From: Qipengyuania flava
GTDB taxonomy: Bacteria > Pseudomonadota > Alphaproteobacteria > Sphingomonadales > Sphingomonadaceae
Reading direction: 5' to 3'
Length of the DNA stretch: 64,000 nucleotides
NCBI RefSeq assembly: GCF_019448255.1
Contig: NZ_CP080410.1
Span: forward strand, 1,240,001-1,304,000
Positions 45,514 to 54,954 of this stretch are shown piece by piece. The number at the start of each line of letters is the position of its first letter. Positions within the stretch are counted from its first letter, which is position 1. The notes beneath the pieces were generated by a model, which saw only the letters and a program-made list of their open reading frames with translations, had not been told where the DNA came from and did not search any database. A program made the position numbers and the translations under genes.

Positions 45514-45542
45514 TTGACAGCGCGGCCAAAAAACTCTCAATT
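45514..45542 (+). promoter_or_regulatory. Probable sigma70-type promoter of the HU gene
   Basis: TTGACA (45514-45519), 17 bases, then TCAATT. It lies about 67 bases before the HU start codon. The -35 is a perfect consensus; the -10 is weak. Confidence 0.4.
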
Positions 45543-45608
45543 CACCGGCCCTAACGGAGGCGATTCAGCCGACAATTTCTGACGATAAATACAAGGGGGT
45601 TTTCTCGA

Positions 45609-45881
45609 ATGAACAAGAACGATCTGATCAGCGCAGTTGCCGATTCCAGCGGCCTTTCCAAGAGCGATGCGTCGAGCGCCGTCGAAGGTGTTTTCGATGC
45701 CATCACCAAGGCCCTGTCGAGCGGTGACGAAGTGCGCCTGGTCGGCTTCGGCACGTTCTCGGTCGCCAAGCGCAAGGCCTCGACCGGCCGCAACCCGCGC
45801 ACCGGCGAACCGATGACCATCAAGGCATCGAACCAGCCCAAGTTCAAGGCTGGCAAGGGTCTGAAGGACGCCGTCAACTAA
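45609..45881 (+). CDS. HU family DNA-binding protein
   Basis: 90 residues, standard size. MNKNDLISAVADSSGLSKSDAS, then VRLVGFGTFSVAKRKASTGRNPRTGEP (the DNA-binding arm) and IKASNQPKFKAGKGLKDAVN. It is a histone-like protein that bends DNA. It has its own promoter after lon. Confidence 0.97.
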   Translation: MNKNDLISAVADSSGLSKSDASSAVEGVFDAITKALSSGDEVRLVGFGTFSVAKRKASTGRNPRTGEPMTIKASNQPKFKAGKGLKDAVN

Positions 45882-45898
45882 GCCGGACTTCCGGACCC

Positions 45899-45924
45899 GC
45901 GCGCCGCCACGCCTCGCGGCGCGC
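45899..45924 (+). terminator. GC-rich hairpin after the HU gene
   Basis: GCGCGCCGC, eight bases, GCGGCGCGC: a perfect 9-bp stem 18 bases after the stop. There is no T run, so it may act with the next hairpin. Confidence 0.6.
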
Positions 45925-45943
45925 GACCAACGGGATCGAAAAT

Positions 45944-45984
45944 GCGCCGCGCCTTCCAATCCAGGAGGGCGCGGCGTTTCCGTT
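45944..45984. terminator. Bidirectional terminator between convergent genes
   Basis: GCGCCGCGCCTTCC, then a six-base loop, GGAGGGCGCGGCG and a T-rich tail (TTTCCGTTTT). The stem is long. It separates the HU gene from the lipoprotein gene that reads towards it. Confidence 0.7.
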
Positions 45985-45988
45985 TTGG

Positions 45989-46846
45989 CTAGTTGAAAGC
46001 GATCAGCGCCGTTGGCGCCTGCTCGGTCCGAGGGCTGATTTCCCAGGTCAGCACCTCGCCGCGCGCATGGGGCGCGGGGCCTTCATCGGTGTTGTTGGCA
46101 AGGATGCGACCGTCGGTGACGATCGAGAATGTGCCTTCGGGCACGACGACGCGCGGCGGATCCTCGCTGTCCGAACTCCCGCTTTCCGAAAGCCCGGCCA
46201 TGCCCGCCATCCCGGCGAACATGCCTTGCATCGGATTGCCGCCGCCTTGTGCAGCAAAGCCCGGGGCATCGACGCGCACCTGACCCTGGTCGCGCAGGTG
46301 CACATTGACGAAGGTGTTGGCCATGCCGAGCTTCTCGATGGTCGGGAACGCGAAGTCGTGGGTCATCCGGCCCGAGATCGCGAAATCGACATCGAACAGC
46401 CCGTCACCCTTGTATTCGACCGCATTCCAGCCGCGCTGGCGCGACAGCGTCTCGGCCAGATCCTGTGCGGCTTCAGGGTTGGACGGGTCCACCCCGCCGA
46501 GGAAGGCCTTCATCTGCTCGGCTTCGCGCGCTTGCTTGGCCTTCCTGCTCTCGGCCTCCGCCTCCCATTCGCGGTGCTGTTCCTCGACTTCGGCGGCCGT
46601 GCATTCGGTGGTCTCGAAATCCTCGTCGAAGCATTCGGCCTTGAAAGCCTCGTCGGACTTGGCGCCCATCTCTGCAAGCTTGCTGAGTGCGAGCATCTGG
46701 ATCTCGCCATCATAGCTGTAGGAGAAGCTGCCATCCTGCATCAGCGTGAGCTCGCTCGTGAACTGGCCGGGTGACAAGAGGCAACCCGACAGCATCAGCG
46801 CGCTGGCTCCTGCAAGCGCGGTTGCGCGGAATTTCGTGTGGATCAT
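45989..46846 (-). CDS. Lipoprotein of unknown function
   Basis: 285 residues with lipobox LSGC near residue 22. An acidic helical central part (ECTAAEVEEQHREWEAEAESRKAKQ) is probably a coiled coil. The C-terminal half is of mixed strands with a Met/Gly-rich segment (GGGNPMQGMFAGMAGMAGL). The length and pattern are typical of sphingomonad envelope lipoproteins, but I recognise no domain. Confidence 0.8.
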   Translation of the reverse strand: MIHTKFRATALAGASALMLSGCLLSPGQFTSELTLMQDGSFSYSYDGEIQMLALSKLAEMGAKSDEAFKAECFDEDFETTECTAAEVEEQHREWEAEAESRKAKQAREAEQMKAFLGGVDPSNPEAAQDLAETLSRQRGWNAVEYKGDGLFDVDFAISGRMTHDFAFPTIEKLGMANTFVNVHLRDQGQVRVDAPGFAAQGGGNPMQGMFAGMAGMAGLSESGSSDSEDPPRVVVPEGTFSIVTDGRILANNTDEGPAPHARGEVLTWEISPRTEQAPTALIAFN

Positions 46847-46869
46847 GGCCCCCTCCTCAAGGTGCGAAT

Positions 46870-47658
46870 CTAGCGTGTCGCCACCGCGTACAAAGCGATC
46901 GCTCCCGCATTGGACACGTTCAAGCTTTCGATTTGGTCACCGATGGGCAGCTTGGCGAGCGCGTCGCAATGCGATTCGATGTTCTGGCGCATGCCTTCGC
47001 CTTCGGCGCCCAAGACCAGCGCAATCGGCCCTGCCGACATGGATTCGGCAAGCGTGGCCTCGGCCGCGCCGGTCAGGCCGATCCGCCAATAGCCGGCCTC
47101 GGCCATCTGTTCGAGCGCGCGGGCGAGGTTCACGACCCGCACCCAGGGCAGCACTTCGAGCGCGCCCGAGGCTGCCTTGCCGATGACACCGCCTTCGGGC
47201 GGCGCATGGCGGTCTTGCGTGACCAACGCCGCTGCGCCGAAAGCCGCGGCCGAGCGCATGATGGCGCCGACGTTGTGCGGATCGGTAACCTGGTCGAGCA
47301 CCACGATTGGGCGCGACGGGTCGGCTTCGAGTACCTCGTCGAGGAAGATATCCTCGAGCGGCGCGCATTCCAGGACGAGTCCCTGGTGGGGCGCATCCTT
47401 TGCGACCAGGCGCGCTAGGTCGGTGACGTCGCAATACTCGACCGGGAAATCGCTGGGCAGTTCGCCGTCCAGCGTTTCGATCGCCTCACGGGTCGCCCAC
47501 AGTTTGCGGTGCACACGGTCCGGGTTCTTGAGCGCGGCTTCGACCGCGTGCCGGCCCCAAAGGCGCGTTTGCCCCGTGCTTGCACGGCCGCTGCCGCGCC
47601 CGCCCTTCATGCGGCCTGCGCGCCCCCTGAGTGCCTTCTTGCGTTCGCCCTTAGCCAT
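46870..47658 (-). CDS. rlmB: 23S rRNA (guanosine-2'-O)-methyltransferase, TrmH/SpoU family
   Basis: 262 residues from ATG 47658 (MAKGERKKAL); the frame is open further upstream. A basic N-terminal tail precedes RLWGRHAVEAALKN. The knotted SPOUT fold motifs are NVGAIMRSAAAFGAAALV, VLGAEGEGMRQNIE and SLNVSNAGAIALYAVAT. It methylates the 2'-O of a guanosine, in RlmB G2251 of 23S rRNA. The exact target is by family resemblance. Confidence 0.9.
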   Translation of the reverse strand: MAKGERKKALRGRAGRMKGGRGSGRASTGQTRLWGRHAVEAALKNPDRVHRKLWATREAIETLDGELPSDFPVEYCDVTDLARLVAKDAPHQGLVLECAPLEDIFLDEVLEADPSRPIVVLDQVTDPHNVGAIMRSAAAFGAAALVTQDRHAPPEGGVIGKAASGALEVLPWVRVVNLARALEQMAEAGYWRIGLTGAAEATLAESMSAGPIALVLGAEGEGMRQNIESHCDALAKLPIGDQIESLNVSNAGAIALYAVATR

Positions 47659-47800
47659 CGAAATCGTCCTGTCTGCAACTTTGGCCCCGGCCTGTGCCAG
47701 CGAGGGCATTGACAGGCAAGGCTCGCTTCGCCAAAGGGGCGCCTCTCGGCACGGGATCGGCGCTCCGATCCCTCGATTTCCTAAGCGAAATGGCCCGTGT

Positions 47801-47886
47801 GGACAGGTGGCCGAGTGGTTAAAGGCAGCAGACTGTAAATCTGCCCGCGCAAGCGTACGCTGGTTCGAATCCAGCCCTGTCCACCA
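47801..47886 (+). tRNA. tRNA-Tyr (anticodon GTA)
   Basis: An 86-nt tRNA with a long variable arm. GGACAGG pairs with CCTGTCC, the anticodon loop is CTGTAAA (GTA), and GGTTCGAATCC is the T arm. CCA is encoded. An integrase gene starts 198 bases downstream, so its 3' end is the likely insertion site of a mobile element. Confidence 0.95.
47860..47886 (+). other. Probable attachment site (attL) in tRNA-Tyr 3' end
   Basis: The T arm and acceptor half of tRNA-Tyr are the usual recombination target of P4-type integrases, and the integrase gene lies just downstream. I find no second copy of this sequence up to 64000, so the other junction (attR) is outside the window. The exact core cannot be fixed from one side. 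Confidence 0.55.
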
Positions 47887-48000
47887 CCGCCCTTTCTCAG
47901 AACATCCCCGAAAAGCCCTAGAAATCGCAGAAAACCAAGGGTATTATCGCCCTTACCGTCCGCATTTGACCGCTGCAATTTGCCTGCAACCGGAGCCAAG

Positions 48001-48078
48001 TGTGGGGGTAATGTGGGGGTAAAGTGGCTTACCCCCACACTTTGGTTTCGCAACTCGTTCCCGAAAAATGTGGGGGTA
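48001..48078 (+). repeat. Four copies of TGTGGGGGTA before the integrase
   Basis: The 10-mer TGTGGGGGTA occurs at 48001-48010, 48012-48021 and 48069-48078, and inverted at 48030-48039. The second and inverted copies make a perfect hairpin GTGGGGGTAA/TTACCCCCAC. Such iterated short sites next to an attachment site are typical arm-type binding sites of a tyrosine integrase or excisionase. Confidence 0.6.
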
Positions 48079-48083
48079 GAGAA

Positions 48084-49277
48084 ATGGGCAAACTCACGGC
48101 GGTAGCGGTCAAGGCAGCGTTGGCGAATCCGGGCACCTATCAGGACGGTGACGGATTATTCTTGAAAGTGGACAAACGCGGCGGTGCCTACTGGAATTTG
48201 CGACTCCAGCAGGATGGCAAACGACGAGACATCGGCGTGGGCAGTGCAAAGCTGGTGACACTGGCCGAGGCGCGCGCGAAAGCCGCCGACCTGCGCAAGG
48301 CGGTAAAGGTCGAAAAGCGCGACGTGCTGACTGAGCGCAAGGACGAGGAAGCCGCCAAGGTCACCTTCCGCGAAGCCGCTACCCAATATCATTCCGAGAA
48401 CGAGGCAGGCTGGAAAAGCGATGTCTATGGTCGACAGTGGCTCGCCAGTCTGGAGAACTACGCCTTCCCGAAACTAGGCGACATGACGACCGGCGGAATC
48501 ACCGCTGCCGACATCATATCTGTCCTCACGCCGATCTGGCAGGAAATCCCGGAAACCGCCCGCCAGGTACGCAACCGGATTTGCGCGGTGTTGGACTACT
48601 CCCATGCCAAGGGTTGGAGGTCCACGGAGGCTCCATCGGGCAATAGCAGCCTGAAAGCGGGGCGAGGGCTGCCGCGACAGGTCAAGAAACCGGCGAACCG
48701 CAAAGCGATGCCATATGTGGCGGTGCCTTCATTCCTTACCGCGCTGCGTCGCAAGCCATCCTATTCGCGTTTGGCGCTCGACCTGCTCATTTTGACCGGC
48801 GTTCGCTCGCAGGAGGTCCGTCTTGCGAAATGGGACGAATTCGATCTGGACCAGCGCCTTTGGACAATCCCAGCAGAACACATGAAGCGCAGCAGGGCGC
48901 ACATCGTGCCGCTTTCAGAAGCGGCCCTGGCGGTAATTGCGAAGGCAGAAGCAATGCAGATGGAGGGAGCCGAAGTGGTCTTCCCCGGCATGACCGGCAA
49001 GGCGATGTCCAACATGACACTACTCAAGGTCATGCGCGACATGCAGGAGCCGTTCCACGTCCATGGCTTCCGCTCCAGCTTTACCGACTGGGCGGCAAAC
49101 GAAGGCTTCCCCAATGCGGTTGTCGAAGCTGCACTGGCGCACAAGACGCCTGACGCAGTGCAGGCGGCCTATCGCCGCACGACCTATCTCGGCACGCCGG
49201 ACAATCCAGGTCCACGGGTCGAATTGATGGAAGCATGGGGCAGTTATTGTAATGGGACAGATTCCCCGAAGCCGTAA
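48084..49277 (+). CDS. Tyrosine-type integrase (P4-like, DUF4102 N-terminus)
   Basis: 397 residues from ATG 48084. The N-terminal arm domain is LTAVAVKAALANPGTYQDGD...LFLKVDKRGG. The catalytic set is seen as Arg in LTGVRSQEVRLAKW, HGFRSSFTDWA, a His in LAHKTPD and the nucleophile Tyr in the AYRRTTYLG region. It catalyses site-specific recombination into tRNA-Tyr. Its left partner sequences are the iterons in front of it. The RND operon reads towards it. Confidence 0.93.
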   Translation: MGKLTAVAVKAALANPGTYQDGDGLFLKVDKRGGAYWNLRLQQDGKRRDIGVGSAKLVTLAEARAKAADLRKAVKVEKRDVLTERKDEEAAKVTFREAATQYHSENEAGWKSDVYGRQWLASLENYAFPKLGDMTTGGITAADIISVLTPIWQEIPETARQVRNRICAVLDYSHAKGWRSTEAPSGNSSLKAGRGLPRQVKKPANRKAMPYVAVPSFLTALRRKPSYSRLALDLLILTGVRSQEVRLAKWDEFDLDQRLWTIPAEHMKRSRAHIVPLSEAALAVIAKAEAMQMEGAEVVFPGMTGKAMSNMTLLKVMRDMQEPFHVHGFRSSFTDWAANEGFPNAVVEAALAHKTPDAVQAAYRRTTYLGTPDNPGPRVELMEAWGSYCNGTDSPKP

Positions 49278-49439
49278 GATCGCCAGCCACTCGTGCGCGC
49301 CCACAACAAGCTTGGATGACCGCTCTTGGCAAGGTCGGTTGCTGATCTTTTCGACCGGGATTGGGGGTGAACGCTGGCAATATCTGTTCGACCGCGCGCA
49401 GATCACAAAAACTGGTACCGACGAATCCAGCGCTCCTTC

Positions 49440-52400
49440 CTACGACGGTCTCTGCAAAAACGGGGGTCGGAATTTGGTCACGACACTTCGTAGGTCCGAG
49501 GCCGCCGCGTAGGCTGCCGGGACGACCAGCAGAGTCAGGAAAGTCGAAGTGGTCAGCCCGCCGATGATGATGAAGCCCATAGCATTGCGCCACTCGGCTG
49601 CATCTGACTGCGCCAGCGCTACTGGCAGCATCCCGAATACGGCAGCAAGCGCGGTCATGAGGACGGGTCGCAGGCGTTCTGGCGCGGCGTCGCGCATTGC
49701 AGAAGCCGCATCCTTACCAGCTTCGCAATACCGATTGGCGAGATCGACCAGCAAGATACCGTTTTTCATCACGATCCCCATCAGAGCGATCATGCCGATT
49801 TGCGCGAACAGGCTCATTTCCTGGCCCGCCGCCCACATCAGGAAGTAGGCGCCGGAGAACGACAGTGGTGCCGTAAGCATGATGATGATGGGTTGCCCGA
49901 AGCTGTTGAACTGGCTGGCGAGCACAATGTAGAGCGCGACGATTGCAAGCGCGAATGCAAAGATAATCGCCTCGCTGGTTTCGGCGAGGCGACGGGCAGT
50001 GCCTTCCATTCGCGTCGCCAGCCCGGCAGGTGGCGGATTGGCGGTAAGCAACTCCTCCACGTCAGCCACGGCAACGCTAAGCGCCACACCGGGAGCGGTA
50101 TTGGCGAGCACTGAAATCTGACGCGATCGATCGATGCGCTCAATTTCCGCAGCGCTCAGCGCAACGTCAACATCGGCAATGGCAGCAAGATCGACCAGAG
50201 TTCCCTGTCCGGTTCTGAGCGGAAGTACCTCGACATCGCCAAGCCCCTGTCGTCCACTTTCCTCCAGGCGCACGCGAATGTCATAGCGACGTCCATCAGC
50301 CTCAAACGTGCCTGCATCGCTTCCGCCAACCAGCGTTCGCGATGCGGCGGCCAGGCTGCGCGCAGAAATCCCGAGATCGGCGGCCCGGTCGCGGTCTAGG
50401 ACGATTTGCAGTTCCGGCCTGCCACCTTCGTAAGACGAACGTACGTCGACAAATTCGGATCGTGCGGCAAGCTCGCCCTCCAGCCACCGCGCGTATTCGT
50501 TGATGGCTGTGATGTCAGGTCCGGTGATGATCAATTCAATTGCAGTCTGTCCGACCCCGGCACCCGATACCCATGGAACCTCCTCCACGGACACCTCCCG
50601 CGCTGCCGGAACATCTCCCAGTATCTCGTTCCGCGCGAAGGTCATCACGTCGTCCTGCGTTGCCTCGCGCGACCGCTTGGGCGTCAACCCGATATATACA
50701 TCCAGTTCGTTGATCTTCGGATTGGTTCCGCTGCCTGCACTCACGAAAACGAGTTCGACTTCAGGATTCTGGCGCAGCGAGGCATCGACCTGCTCTGCCG
50801 CCTTCCTCGCTTCGGAAACCCCTGTGCCCTGAGGGAGCTTCACCGTCGCAAGGAATTCGGATCGGTCCGTGGTGGACATGAAGGTGCTTGGAACGAGCGC
50901 AGCAAAAAATCCGCCGATCAGCACGCTAGCGAGCGCGCCCCCAAGCACGAGATAACGGCGGTTTATCGCCCAGGACACGAGCCATTCGTAGCGTTGACGC
51001 ATCCCGATATGGAACCGTTCAATGCGTCCGAGCCAGCCACTTTCCGCATGTTCGGGGCGCAGCAACCTTGCCGATAGTGCCGGTGTGAGCGTGAAGGCGA
51101 CCAGCATCGACACGCTGACCGAAAAGACGATTGCCAGACCGTATTGAAAGAAGAAACGACCAACAATTCCTTCCATGAAGGCGATCGGCACAAACACCGC
51201 CAGCGTTGCGAATGTGCCTGCCAGTACGGCCAAGGCCACTCGTCTGGTTGCAGTGTGGGCGGCTTCGGTCGCGTCTTTCCCTTCATCGACATCGTTCTGG
51301 ACCGCCTCGACCACGACGATGGCATCGTCGACCAACAACCCGATAGCGACTGTCAGCGCCAGCAACGTGACCATGTTAACGGTAAAATCGAAAGCCGCGA
51401 AGGCAACAAAGGTTGCGACAATCGAGGTCGGAATGGCGAGCAGCACGATGACCGTTGCGCGCCAGCTAAGGAGAAACAGGAATGTCACCGCCACCACCAG
51501 CACCACGGCAATGAACAGGTCGAACAGCACGTCGCCAATGGCCTGCTCAATGAAGCGAGATGTGTCGCGAGCGATGATGAAATTGACACCCTTGGGAGCG
51601 GTGGTCCGGATGCTTTCGATTTCTGCGCGGATCTGTTCTGCCACCGCGACCGTGTTCTCGCCGCTTTGCTTGCGCACTTCGAGAACAACGCCCGGTTCCC
51701 CATCGAGCTGGGCATAGCTCTCCTCATCCTCAATGGAGTCCTCGACGCGCCCTACATCGCCGATCCGAACAGTCTGTCCATTGGGCCGGTAAAGGATCGG
51801 TATTGCGGCAAATTCCGCCGCCGTTCGTGCTTCGGCAAGGGTGCGGATGCCGAACTGGCGCGTGCGCCCTTCGGTAACAAGGCGACCACCGGGCAGTTCG
51901 GCATTCTCGCGTTGGATCGCGCCGAGCACATCGTCTGCCGTTACTCCGCGCGCGCGCATCGCAGCTGCATCGAGCCATATGCGCATTTCGCGTTCTCGCC
52001 CGCCAACCAGCTCGACCGAACCGACGCCGGGCACGCGCTGCAATCGCTCTTTTACCTCCTCATCTGCAAAAGTGGTCAGGTCGCGAATTGGCATGTCGCC
52101 TGACAGGAGAACCGACAGGATCGGCGCGGCATCGGGATCAACCTTCTCGATCACCGGCGGTTCGGAATCGTCTGGCAGATCGGCCGCGAGCCGCGACATC
52201 TTGTCGCGTACTTCCTGCGCCTTGAGGTCGGCATCCTCCTCCAGCTCGAACTCGAGATTGACGATGCTTACACCCTCGGCGCTAATCGATCGCATCTGGC
52301 GCAAGCCGGCGATCGTGTTGAGCTGTTCCTCTATGACGTCGGTGACTTCGGTTTCCATGGTGCCCGGAGAAGCGCCGGGCAGAGCGGTTGTTACAGAGAC

Positions 52401-52532
52401 GTATGGAAACTCTACCTCAGGAAAGAGGTCGACCCCGAGCCGGTTGAACGAGACCAAGCCAAGTACGACAAGCGAAGCGATCAGCATCGTCGCGAATACT
52501 GGTCGCCGGATCGAAACGTCTGCAAGCCACAT
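49440..52532 (-). CDS. RND efflux transporter permease subunit
   Basis: 1030 residues from ATG 52532. It starts with the family helix IRRPVFATMLIASLVVLGLV and then FPEVEFPYVSVTTALPGASP. Intramembrane proton-relay aspartates are in LLVDDAIVVVEAVQNDVDEGK. The second half has FVSAGSGTNPKINELDVYIGL and the last helices ILLVDLANRYCEAGKDAASA. It works with the adaptor encoded upstream as a proton-driven pump. The substrate is unknown; the neighbours suggest an acylated or aromatic ester compound. Confidence 0.93.
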   Translation of the reverse strand: MWLADVSIRRPVFATMLIASLVVLGLVSFNRLGVDLFPEVEFPYVSVTTALPGASPGTMETEVTDVIEEQLNTIAGLRQMRSISAEGVSIVNLEFELEEDADLKAQEVRDKMSRLAADLPDDSEPPVIEKVDPDAAPILSVLLSGDMPIRDLTTFADEEVKERLQRVPGVGSVELVGGREREMRIWLDAAAMRARGVTADDVLGAIQRENAELPGGRLVTEGRTRQFGIRTLAEARTAAEFAAIPILYRPNGQTVRIGDVGRVEDSIEDEESYAQLDGEPGVVLEVRKQSGENTVAVAEQIRAEIESIRTTAPKGVNFIIARDTSRFIEQAIGDVLFDLFIAVVLVVAVTFLFLLSWRATVIVLLAIPTSIVATFVAFAAFDFTVNMVTLLALTVAIGLLVDDAIVVVEAVQNDVDEGKDATEAAHTATRRVALAVLAGTFATLAVFVPIAFMEGIVGRFFFQYGLAIVFSVSVSMLVAFTLTPALSARLLRPEHAESGWLGRIERFHIGMRQRYEWLVSWAINRRYLVLGGALASVLIGGFFAALVPSTFMSTTDRSEFLATVKLPQGTGVSEARKAAEQVDASLRQNPEVELVFVSAGSGTNPKINELDVYIGLTPKRSREATQDDVMTFARNEILGDVPAAREVSVEEVPWVSGAGVGQTAIELIITGPDITAINEYARWLEGELAARSEFVDVRSSYEGGRPELQIVLDRDRAADLGISARSLAAASRTLVGGSDAGTFEADGRRYDIRVRLEESGRQGLGDVEVLPLRTGQGTLVDLAAIADVDVALSAAEIERIDRSRQISVLANTAPGVALSVAVADVEELLTANPPPAGLATRMEGTARRLAETSEAIIFAFALAIVALYIVLASQFNSFGQPIIIMLTAPLSFSGAYFLMWAAGQEMSLFAQIGMIALMGIVMKNGILLVDLANRYCEAGKDAASAMRDAAPERLRPVLMTALAAVFGMLPVALAQSDAAEWRNAMGFIIIGGLTTSTFLTLLVVPAAYAAASDLRSVVTKFRPPFLQRPS

Positions 52533-52533
52533 A

Positions 52534-53646
52534 TCAGCTCGCGCCGCGGGTTCTGCGTGATTTAACCGGCTCGTCATTCCGCAATGTGGCCGGAGGATCG
52601 AGAATAAACTCATCACCCGGTTTCAGCCCTGAACGGATACGCACCCGATCGAGATCGATACTCTCGAACGCCACTTCCCGGTGCTCTGCCCTCCCATTCT
52701 CGACCACGAAGACGTAGGCTGCAGCGCTGTCGCCGAGTATTGCCGTGCGGGGCAAAACGATCGCTTGCACTGGCGGCACCGAGATCTCGGCTCTGACTGC
52801 CAGCCCTGAACTGATGCGGTAATCTGGATTGCCGATCGGTAGCCGCAGTTCGACCATCCGGCTTTCAGGATCGACCCGGTCGTTGATGATGTACACGGTA
52901 CTGTCGAATGGCTGCTCGAATCCTTCGATGTAGACCCGCGCTGGCATGTTGCGTCTAAACGCGTCGACATATTCCTGCGGCGCGTTGACGATGGCGGCAA
53001 CGATCCCGAGCTCTTGCAATTCCAGCGCGGCTGATTGCCCTCCCATCGAAAAGCGATTGTTCAGGTATACACCTTCATCGACCATCCGAGCGGTTACTAC
53101 CCCATCGTATGGCGCACGCGTGATTGTGTCGGCCAATGCCTGCTGTGCAGTGCCGAGGGCCGCCTGAGCCTGTGCCTTCTGCGCTCGCGCTACAGCCAGC
53201 TCCGTCTCAGCTGCGTCAACTTGGGCTTTCGAAACGAAACCCCTTGGGGCAAGGGCCATAACGCGTTCGTAACGCCTTTCGGCCTCAATCGCTTGCGCAC
53301 TTGTCAGATCGACTGCTGCCTGTGCTTCAACTACGCGTCGCTGATAATCGGCCTGGCGGATACGAAAAAGCGGTTGTCCGCGAGATACCCTGTCACCGAC
53401 CTTGACGAAAATTCGTTCTACTGGCCCTTCGGTAAGCGCACCAACCGCACTGCGCTGTTTGGCTGCAATCGTGCCGAATGCTTTCACTGGTTCAGCGAAC
53501 GGTTGGGATTCGACCATCGCCGTCGTAACTTCGCGCGGCTCTGCCTGAGCTTCTGGCGCAGTCTCGTCCCCCTCAGTTTCGCCTGAACAGCCAGCAAGCG
53601 TCAGCGCAAACACAGCCAACCCACCAAGAGCAAGGCGCGCTAGCAT
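52534..53646 (-). CDS. RND efflux periplasmic adaptor (lipoprotein)
   Basis: 370 residues with lipobox LAGC near residue 20. The membrane-fusion pattern is complete: GTIAAKQRSAVGALTEGPVERIFVKVGDRVSRGQPLFRI, a coiled-coil hairpin of ~70 residues and the barrel part GVVTARMVDEGVYLN. The gene ends 1 base before the RND start codon, so the two are translationally linked. An outer-membrane channel is not in the window and must come from elsewhere. Confidence 0.92.
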   Translation of the reverse strand: MLARLALGGLAVFALTLAGCSGETEGDETAPEAQAEPREVTTAMVESQPFAEPVKAFGTIAAKQRSAVGALTEGPVERIFVKVGDRVSRGQPLFRIRQADYQRRVVEAQAAVDLTSAQAIEAERRYERVMALAPRGFVSKAQVDAAETELAVARAQKAQAQAALGTAQQALADTITRAPYDGVVTARMVDEGVYLNNRFSMGGQSAALELQELGIVAAIVNAPQEYVDAFRRNMPARVYIEGFEQPFDSTVYIINDRVDPESRMVELRLPIGNPDYRISSGLAVRAEISVPPVQAIVLPRTAILGDSAAAYVFVVENGRAEHREVAFESIDLDRVRIRSGLKPGDEFILDPPATLRNDEPVKSRRTRGAS

Positions 53647-54053
53647 ATGTAGGCACCTCTGCCGCTGGCGAGCAGCTTGCCATCGGGCCCTGTGACACTG
53701 GTCTCGGCAACCGAGAAATGTCTCCCGGCCTTTACCACCTGACCAGTCGCGATCAGCGGTCCAGAGGTCGCCGGCCGATGATAGTCGACCCTCAGATCAG
53801 CGGTCGCCTTCGCAGTCACACCGTGCGCAAGCAGGGTATAAAGCCCTGTGAGGTCGATCAATGACGCGAGAACCCCTCCATGGGCCGAACCAATCATCGG
53901 GTTGGAAACAATCTCATCACGCCAGGGCATTTCGATCACGAGTTGATCACGCGTTACGGACCGAATCTTGAGGTCGAGCCATCGATGAAACGGGGCAATC
54001 CGCAACATCTCATCGAGGCGCTCACGATCAATCGGGGTATGATTCTGATTCAT
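53640..54053 (-). CDS. PaaI-type hotdog thioesterase
   Basis: 137 residues. Motifs: SNPMIGSAHGGVLASLIDLTG (HGG catalytic region) and ATADLRVDYHRPATSGPL. Family members hydrolyse acyl- or phenylacetyl-CoA thioesters. It overlaps the adaptor start by 7 bases and the upstream hydrolase by 4, so all four genes form one operon. Confidence 0.88.
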   Translation of the reverse strand: MNQNHTPIDRERLDEMLRIAPFHRWLDLKIRSVTRDQLVIEMPWRDEIVSNPMIGSAHGGVLASLIDLTGLYTLLAHGVTAKATADLRVDYHRPATSGPLIATGQVVKAGRHFSVAETSVTGPDGKLLASGRGAYIC

Positions 54054-54937
54054 GAAACCGGCCCATCGGGACCATGCTGGCGCATCAGGAAATTGACGAT
54101 AGCAATCGAGAAGGCATCGTTCGCATCACCCACCACCATATGGGTCGCATCGGCGATGTCGGTGTATTCCATGTGCGGAACGAGACCGCGCAGATGTGTC
54201 ACTGCGTCTTCGGAAACCAGATCACTCGATCCGCCGCGAATGAGGTGAAGCGGCAAGGAAAGCCGACTTGCTGCATCGCTCAGCATATCGAACTGCCGTT
54301 CCTGATGGGTCGGATCGCTTCGCTTAGCGGTCATGATGTTGCGGATGAACGCAGGGTCCCAATGCCAATAGTAGCGGCCATCTTCCTTCTGTCTTAGATA
54401 GCGGCGCAGTCCTTCGCCTGCACCGCGTTTCTGGCGATGGGGCATATAGCGGGCGATAATTTCTGCCGCCTCTTCAGGTGAAGAAAAGCCCCGGTCGACA
54501 TGTTCTTCCATGAAGCCCACTACGCGCATCACGCCGCCCGCCTCCATGCGCGGAGCAATGTCAACAAGGGTTAGCGATGCAAAGCTTTCGGGGGCGAGGT
54601 ATCCCTCGGCAATAATCCCGGAGAGCCCGCCAAGAGAGGCACCCACGAGGGCTGGCTTGCGATCCAGCTTCGAAGCGATAGCAACGAGATCGGAGGCGAA
54701 GTCACGCATTTCGTATGCTCCGCTACGAGACCATTCGCTGTCGCCATGACCGCGCATATCAATGGCAATCGCGCGGTACCCAGCCGTCGCCAGATCACCA
54801 GTTACCCGCTTCCAAGCGCGGCGTGTCTGCCCACCGCCGTGGGCGAGCAGGACCGGCATCGCGCTGTCGTCACCGACCACTTCTGCGGCAAGGGAGAGAC
54901 CTCCCGATCCCTCGATTTTGGTGGTCACGCTTTCCAT
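54050..54937 (-). CDS. Alpha/beta hydrolase
   Basis: 295 residues from ATG 54937. The nucleophile elbow is VGASLGGLSG, the oxyanion region LLAHGGGQTRRAW, the acid near GGSSDLVSE and the His in IADATHMVVGDAN. It probably cleaves an ester or lactone. It is the first gene of the efflux operon and is divergent from the marR gene. Confidence 0.88.
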   Translation of the reverse strand: MESVTTKIEGSGGLSLAAEVVGDDSAMPVLLAHGGGQTRRAWKRVTGDLATAGYRAIAIDMRGHGDSEWSRSGAYEMRDFASDLVAIASKLDRKPALVGASLGGLSGIIAEGYLAPESFASLTLVDIAPRMEAGGVMRVVGFMEEHVDRGFSSPEEAAEIIARYMPHRQKRGAGEGLRRYLRQKEDGRYYWHWDPAFIRNIMTAKRSDPTHQERQFDMLSDAASRLSLPLHLIRGGSSDLVSEDAVTHLRGLVPHMEYTDIADATHMVVGDANDAFSIAIVNFLMRQHGPDGPVS

Positions 54938-54954
54938 ATCGCAAACCACTATAT

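Noticed and set aside
47781..48053. Open frame with GWIRTSVRLRGQIYS
   Set aside because: It lies antisense to tRNA-Tyr; no ribosome site.
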